Positions 45,322 through 50,184 of a stretch of 50,184 bases of DNA are shown here, piece after piece. The notes under the pieces were generated by a model that worked only from the letters and a program-made list of their open reading frames with translations, did not search any database and was not told the DNA's origin. The translations under genes were made by a program, and so were the position numbers. Positions within the stretch are counted from its first letter, which is position 1. Every line of letters starts with the position of its first letter. The DNA lies in the NCBI GenBank assembly GCA_025399215.1, contig MU621217.1:1-50184 (forward strand), given 5' to 3'. Source of the stretch: Globomyces pollinis-pini. Its lineage: Eukaryota; Chytridiomycota; Chytridiomycetes; Rhizophydiales; Globomycetaceae.

Positions 45322-45364
45322 ATTGGCGAATATTTTTTGGGATCACTTAAAAATATTCGCCAAT
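45322..45364. other. Perfect 16-bp hairpin between convergent genes
   Basis: ATTGGCGAATATTTTT at 45322-45337 pairs perfectly with AAAAATATTCGCCAAT at 45349-45364, with an 11-base loop. It lies 77 bp after the RPL38 stop and 127 bp from the convergent amylase stop. It could be a 3' UTR stem, a small foldback element or a transcription barrier. Confidence 0.85.
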
Positions 45365-45490
45365 ACAAAGAATTTCATCCAAACAAAGGTCAGAAGTAAT
45401 TCATCTATACCTTTCTGTTAGGCCTGATTTTCTGCGTAAATAAGTTGAGAAACCTTGGTTGTTTTTGTAAAGTTTATTAGCATAAGTGAA

Positions 45491-47116
45491 TTATATTAAC
45501 GATGAATGTATGCCGAACCAGTTGAGATCTACAAATCTGCTTTCGAAGGGCTGTAAATCCAAGTAAACTTTTGTTGCCCAACTCCAAAAGTTTCGTTTGT
45601 TAATGGTAATTGATCTTGTTTGAAGAGTATCAGATATGTTCATAGCATACAACAGTCGACAACCAGAAATCCCAAACCTTTCAATAATCAAAACAAACTC
45701 ATCGGAGTGGACTATTTCAAAATCACTTTGTCCGGCAACTAAACATGCACGAGATGATCGAAATTTCATTAGTTTTGTAACATGTTGTTTGAGTTCAAGT
45801 TCATCAGTATTGAAATTGGACAACTTGGCATTAATTCTACCTGAATGATCATCACATAATCCTACACTCGCACAATCAATTTCAACTTTATCTGCAAAAT
45901 TTGCAGTAGTCGCACCAACTTCATCATTATAAGTCCATTGAATGGGCCCTAACATTAATAATAGTAAAATGAAGTTACCGGGATAAGCAGTCAAAAAAGA
46001 AAAGGCCAATTGATATCGTTTCCAGTAATCTTTTGGCTTCACAAACCGATCAACAGTGTTGTATCTCCACATTACGTTCCCCGGTCTCAAAAAATCATGA
46101 TTGTTTAAAGGAAGAACTAGTTTTCCAAAACCATATGCACGGTTCCACTTTAATTGTAATCCCAACTTTGTTGCATTTGGCAAATTTCCCCATTCATTAC
46201 CAAATAATATATCTCGTAATTGGAACATCATAGTAAAATCGAACACGGTTGGAATACCGCTGGTACGATTAGAGTTTTCAAAGTATTTTTGCTGATTAAT
46301 TTGTAATTGGTTAATTTTACTGACGCCAGTACAGTGACCAAGTCCATTTTGCTCTACGATATCTTCACTACATAATACTTCTCCAACAGTAAAACATTCG
46401 TCCGAATTTTTCCTACGACAGAGTGATCTGATGGTATTAATAAATATGGGGACAATATCAGTTGGTACTTGATATATTTGATCAAATCGAAATCCATCTA
46501 CATTTGTGTTTTGCATCCAATAAGTTATAACTTCATTAAAAAAATCAATGGTGGTTTGTTCACGAAAGTTGATTGGTTTGGTGGGCAAATTCCCAGATGG
46601 TGAAGGTTTTAAACCTGTTTTATGATGGCCCAACACCAAATCAAATAGTACTGTCATTCCTAAATCATGTGCTGTATCTATGATTTGATTGATCTCGTCG
46701 AACGTTCCAAATCTGGGATCTACATTAAAGTAATCTTGAGCATAGTATCCAGTTGCATCTAATCTACAAGTAGCTGGTGTATATCCGGAATCAAATATTG
46801 GTGATAACCAGATAGTTGTTGCATGTGTACTAGCAATGTAAGGTAATGCATCAATCACACCAGCAAAGTTTCCTGTATGATTGGAAGGGCCATATCCACA
46901 GCCAGCGCCATATCCAGAAGCGCCAGAGACTCCATGACTGAAAGATTCAATCATGATCATGAATATTCTGGTATCAGGAAATGCTGCAGAAGTATGTTGG
47001 AGAATCCAATTCCAAAGTAGCAGCAACATCATTAACCCTATTGAAAAACGAGATAAAACTTTGACCAGATCTGAGTGGTGCAAGTGACCAAAGGACACTG
47101 TAACTGATTGACCCAT
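45491..47116 (-). CDS. Alpha-amylase, GH13
   Basis: Hydrolyses alpha-1,4-glucans. ATG at 47114-47116. An N-terminal hydrophobic stretch (SIGLMMLLLLWNWILQ) after a basic 25-residue lead is a signal anchor or late signal peptide. The four GH13 regions are present: DLVLGHH, GFRFDQIY with the nucleophile Asp, FTVGEVLC with the acid Glu, and PLNNHD with the transition-state Asp. The frame is open from end to end, but 45949-45978 is very probably a 30-nt intron without a stop: removing it turns YPGNFILLLLMLGPIQWTYNDEVG into the family-like YPGPIQWTYNDEVG. About 531 residues spliced. Confidence 0.88.
   Translation of the reverse strand: MGQSVTVSFGHLHHSDLVKVLSRFSIGLMMLLLLWNWILQHTSAAFPDTRIFMIMIESFSHGVSGASGYGAGCGYGPSNHTGNFAGVIDALPYIASTHATTIWLSPIFDSGYTPATCRLDATGYYAQDYFNVDPRFGTFDEINQIIDTAHDLGMTVLFDLVLGHHKTGLKPSPSGNLPTKPINFREQTTIDFFNEVITYWMQNTNVDGFRFDQIYQVPTDIVPIFINTIRSLCRRKNSDECFTVGEVLCSEDIVEQNGLGHCTGVSKINQLQINQQKYFENSNRTSGIPTVFDFTMMFQLRDILFGNEWGNLPNATKLGLQLKWNRAYGFGKLVLPLNNHDFLRPGNVMWRYNTVDRFVKPKDYWKRYQLAFSFLTAYPGNFILLLLMLGPIQWTYNDEVGATTANFADKVEIDCASVGLCDDHSGRINAKLSNFNTDELELKQHVTKLMKFRSSRACLVAGQSDFEIVHSDEFVLIIERFGISGCRLLYAMNISDTLQTRSITINKRNFWSWATKVYLDLQPFESRFVDLNWFGIHSSLI
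45949..45978 (-). other. Stop-free in-frame 30-nt intron in the amylase
   Basis: GTAAC...GTTAG, 30 bases (3n), inserts ten residues (NFILLLLMLG) after YPG if retained. The GH13 region before the NDE-type motif normally has no such insert. Confidence 0.75.
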
Positions 47117-47333
47117 ATGCTTTCAATAAGAATAAGTTTCTTTTATAATTGAGCTGTGTGAATGTAGAAAGTACACTCTAAAATATCAAGAGTCAAATCT
47201 TACTATCACAAACTGAAGGAGTAGTTCATTGGAACTATGCTAAAGTGTTTGGAGTGAATTAGAGCACTGATATAAATTGTAGTCCAATAATCAGTTCCGA
47301 GTTCCTCTGCTTTTTTCCCTTCACCTCAAAAAC

Positions 47334-48562
47334 ATGGAAAAAGTAAGCATTTTTGGATATTAAACATTCATATAGTTCTCTGGTTGGAGAGATGCTGGAG
47401 TATCTAACGATTTCGATTAAACTTAGACTGGAATTCATCCTTTTTTATACCCAAAACCTCCCAGAACTGACACTGCAGTGTATTATTCTGCATTCAAATG
47501 CTATTTAGTTGGACCTATTATTGCTGTTATTAAATTAATCCTCATTTTGATTATCACCCTTCTCACATTTCTTTTGGAAGTGATTGGATTGGTTTTTATT
47601 GTACCTGCAGTTGTACAATCTTGGAAATCGTTTCTGTATCTCATATTTGGACGCTGTATCCTATTCTTGTGTGGTTTCTATTACATTGAAACTTCAGAAG
47701 TGTCTGTCAAAAAATTAAAGGCCAATTCTAAATCAAAGCCAGTGAATGCTCAACCTCTTAGGCAATTAATCGTCTCAAACCACTCCTCTTATTTAGATAT
47801 TCTATATTATGCGTACAGGTATCAAACGTTATTTTCTTAATGAAGTTATGCTCCTATCTTTTTGGGTGTTACTGTGGATGGAAAAGTTGCTCGTCTATCA
47901 ACATGGGATGCTTTTACAGATGCAGGAAACGTTTTGACCCATTTAGATGACTCCATGACATTATCTGATTATCTGAAAGCTGATACTTCTAATATTCCTA
48001 TTGTATTATTCCCTGAAGTATCATAGAATCATATCTAAATCATTATAGGGTACCACATCAAACGGAAGAGGTATTCTGAAATTCATTCCAGTCTTTAAAG
48101 ATTTCAATATGAAAGATTCAAAGGTTCAGATAACAGTTATGGGAATCAAGTACAGTTTCTACATACTAATATTTAGGTAATAGAAATACAATTCTTATTG
48201 ACAACTACTAGGTAATTGTTCCGTAAGCTAATAATCAGATATGTGTGGGATCAATTTTGCCCAACGTTTACTACAGGAAACAAACTCACACATTTCTTCA
48301 ATGTCCTCATACAAGTTTGTGTAGTAATTTAATAAGTTTGTAGTTCAAGAACACAATGGAAGTGCGAACCTTGAAGCAATCAGATTTGTTATCAACAATT
48401 GAAAATGTAGATTCAAATTCACTTGATTCTGAATTGGCCACGTTATTGGGCCAGACTTTACGTTTACGACAAGTGAGTAAAAGCGCAAAAGACAAAATCG
48501 AATTTTTGAAATATTTCAATGATCGTGAAGTGAATTCGTATCCCAATAAAAAAGTAAAATAA
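47334..48562 (+). CDS. Lysophosphatidic acid acyltransferase, LOA1/VPS66-like
   Basis: PlsC-family acyltransferase of phospholipid/triacylglycerol synthesis at the ER or lipid droplets. Three short exons give MEKFSGWRDAGTGIHPFLYP, the opening typical of fungal LOA1/VPS66. A hydrophobic hairpin (AVIKLILILIITLLTFLLEVIGLVFIVPAVV) and FGRCILFLCGFYYIE follow. Catalytic motif I is SNHSSYLDILY (NHx4D) and motif III is LFPEGTTSNGRG. After the composite intron 48150-48238 the protein continues YVWDQFCPTFTTGNKLTHFFNVLIQ and, past one more tiny intron, FKNTMEVRTL to a charged C-terminus ending KKVK. About 300 residues; complete. It shares a 217-bp divergent promoter with the amylase. Confidence 0.85.
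48150..48238 (+). other. Composite intron, three tandem units (27 + 35 + 27 nt)
   Basis: Joining VMGIK to YVWDQFCPTF removes 89 bases that divide exactly into 48150-48176, 48177-48211 and 48212-48238. Each begins GTA; the first two end TAG and the last CAG. Both inner junctions are TAG|GTA. Confidence 0.65.
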
Positions 48563-48920
48563 TGAACCGCGCCTGTTGTGGTGGTCGCTAAACTGAACGT
48601 TAATTACATTTGACTTGAGCTTCTCCAAATACTTGGTATCATGGCATCCTCAATCTCTTTGTTCCCTTCAGAATCACGCCTCAAACATTGCCACTTATAA
48701 TACCTACTGAGCAATTGTTCTAATTATATACTCGAGAAGGAATTGGTAAATGAATCAAGTTGAAATCCATTTACTAATTCTTTTGTTTTTGAATCTACGG
48801 TTGCAAATACTTTCTTGATTTGTAAAAACGATCTTGGGTATCGTAGGCTCCTTTGTGGTTGTCTTGAACGCCTTCCTATTGAAACGCATAAATATGCGAT
48901 TTCATCTTGGTCCCAACCAT
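48563..48920. other. Intergenic, chitinase 2 upstream region
   Basis: About 360 bases between LOA1 and the second chitinase, both on the + strand. No ATG-led frame of note lies here; the frame open from 48834 starts at TTG. An in-frame ATG at 48894 is an alternative chitinase start. No repeat or RNA was seen. Confidence 0.5.
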
Positions 48921-50184
48921 ATGCTTAGACTTATACTAACATTACTCTCCATTCGACAAGTTCTCGGGCAATCGAATCTTCCAGTTTCTAACGATGGAAC
49001 TTGTGGCCCAAATGTTGGAAAACAATGTCCGCCTGGATTTTGCTGTTCACAATTTGGTTCATGTGGAGGAAATCCAGCGAACTTTGATGCTTTTTGTGGT
49101 GATAAATGCCAGAAAGGATTTGGGTAACTAAAATCTTTTAATTATTAGACTCTGTTTCGATCCAAAAGCTACAACCACTGGTCCCGCACCAACAGATTTT
49201 CCTGTTTCCAATGATGGGACTTGTGGTCCAATCGCGAAAAAGAAATGTCCAACAGGTACCTGTTGTTCACAGTTTGGAAATTGCGGAGGAAATCCGAAAG
49301 ATGAAGATGAATTTTGTGGATTAGGTTGCCAAAAACCATTTGGGTAAAATTTGCTTCAGTATTGATATTTTAGATTATGTTTTACACAACCAATATTAAC
49401 TAAATCCAACACTTGTATCCCAAACAAAGTATTCGCCCCATTCTTGGATGTTACCACAAAAACGACACTATTCAACAACAAGAACTTTGATTTAAATGAA
49501 GCTCGAAAAATTACAGGTATCAGTTGGTATGTAATGGCATTTCTTTTGGGAAACATCGAAGGTGGAAAAGTTGTCCCTAGATGGGGAGGACAATTCGATT
49601 TAGACTTCTATAAAGGACAAGTTAAGAGTTTGCGTGAAAATGGAGGTGATGTAGCGGTATCATTTGGAGGGTTTACTGGAATTGAATTGGCCACTTTGAC
49701 AAACGATGTCAATGAAATTCAAGCTGCATATCAATCTGTAATTAATGAATATCAAATTCGTTGGATTGATATTGATATTGAAGGCGATAATGCGAAGAAC
49801 TCTGGTGCCAATGATCGTCGTAGTAAAGCATTAGCTGCATTAAAGAAGGCCAATCCTGGACTGAGAGTATCGTTCACCCTCCCTGTCCTCCCTACTGGTT
49901 TAGTCAAATTAGGCATTGAAATTTTACAAAACGCCAAAGACAACAAATTAGAATTGGACTGTAAGCTCAATCTGTAATTAATTGATTAGTGGTGAATATC
50001 ATGGCTATGGACTACGGAAATATTAAAGATGGTGCTACTGCTATGGGTAAGCATGCAATCGAAGCTTCTGAAGCCACATTCAAACAACTTCAGAATATGG
50101 GATTGACGAAGACCACTATTGGTATCACCACTATGATTGGAAATAACGATGTTGCTGGTGAAATCTTTACTCTTGACAATGCTA
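48921..50184 (+). CDS. Secreted GH18 chitinase 2 with two CBM18 modules (truncated by window end)
   Basis: Paralogue of chitinase 1. Signal peptide MLRLILTLLSIRQVLGQ from 48921 (48894 possible). Then come CBM18 modules (NDGTCGPNVGKQCPPGFCCSQFG; NDGTCGPIAKKKCPTGTCCSQFG) and a catalytic domain with AFLLGNIEGGKVVPRWGG, VSFGGFTGIELA, RWIDIDIEGDN, SFTLPVLPTGL and VNIMAMDYG. It stops at the window edge inside FTLDNA. Three introns (about 25, 30 and 29 nt) sit at the same positions as in chitinase 1, so the duplication followed intron gain. Whether it has a Thr-rich GPI tail is unseen. Confidence 0.88.

Noticed and set aside
45949..45978. Treating NFILLLLMLG as a membrane segment of the amylase
   Set aside because: It has exact GTAAC...TTAG ends, a 30-nt length typical of introns here, and its removal restores family-like sequence.
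1..50184. CRISPR arrays, insertion sequences, rRNA or tRNA genes
   Set aside because: None seen by eye on either strand; the DNA is eukaryotic nuclear sequence with spliceosomal introns. A tRNA scan was not possible here.

Overview
This window is nuclear DNA of a eukaryote, most likely an early-diverging, probably flagellated (zoosporic) fungus. The fungal signs are a C-3 sterol dehydrogenase of ergosterol synthesis, two secreted chitinases with chitin-binding modules (one with a GPI-type tail), a fungal-type cystathionine gamma-synthase, and a peroxisomal-type long-chain alcohol oxidase pair. Pointers to a flagellated, non-Dikarya lineage are a gene resembling the cilium-linked C2orf81 family, a CHIP/STUB1 U-box ligase, and an ALFY-type BEACH protein that keeps its FYVE finger. 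The code is standard (TAA, TAG and TGA all end genes). DNA is AT-rich and genes are tightly packed. I did not identify the species.

Most genes are cut by many tiny GTA...TAG introns, typically 23-36 nt, so gene models had to be joined by hand by reading across splice sites and checking against conserved family motifs. A minority of introns are long (about 80-275 nt), several with a CTAAC branch-like site near the 3' end. Several intermediate introns are exact head-to-tail chains of tiny-intron units meeting at AG|GT, usually TAG|GTA, with no exon between them. This looks like recursive splicing through zero-length exons and is the main candidate novelty. One lipase intron pair leaves an exon of only 2 nt.

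Layout: 1-3.3 kb is a repeat-rich block with an orphan coiled-coil gene, a decayed copy of it, tandem duplications, a TCGAATA-rich tract and a long hairpin. 3.4-5.2 kb: FBH1-like helicase (+). 5.3-9.2 kb: two coiled-coil proteins (-). 9.4-11 kb: UBA3, the NEDD8-activating E1 subunit (+). 11.5-12.7 kb: ERG26-like sterol dehydrogenase (+). 12.7-13.7 kb: multi-pass membrane protein (-). 14-15.8 kb: CHIP/STUB1 (-), sharing a repeat- and TTAGGGTT-bearing divergent promoter with cystathionine gamma-synthase (+, 16-17.8 kb). 18-19.9 kb: sphingosine-phosphate lyase (-). 20.3-22.1 kb: calnexin (-). 22.5-24.4 kb: chitinase 1 (-). 25-26.4 kb: C2orf81-like (-). 26.5-26.9 kb: small hypothetical (-). 27.1-37 kb: ALFY/WDFY3-like giant (+). 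37.2-38.8 kb: HSL-type alpha/beta hydrolase (-). 39-44 kb: tandem long-chain alcohol oxidases (+). 44-44.8 kb: LYAR-like zinc finger (-). 44.9-45.2 kb: RPL38 (+). 45.5-47.1 kb: alpha-amylase (-). 47.3-48.6 kb: LOA1/VPS66-like acyltransferase (+). 48.9 kb to the end: chitinase 2, truncated by the window edge (+).

Functional themes are protein quality control (calnexin, CHIP, UBA3, ALFY), lipid metabolism (sphingosine-phosphate lyase, ERG26-like, alcohol oxidases, HSL-like hydrolase, LOA1-like) and secreted polysaccharide enzymes (chitinases, amylase). There is no operon structure; each gene stands alone, in convergent or divergent pairs with intergenic gaps from about 60 to 560 bp. Three genes need a 1-nt homopolymer correction to read through, which may be sequencing error or slippage.
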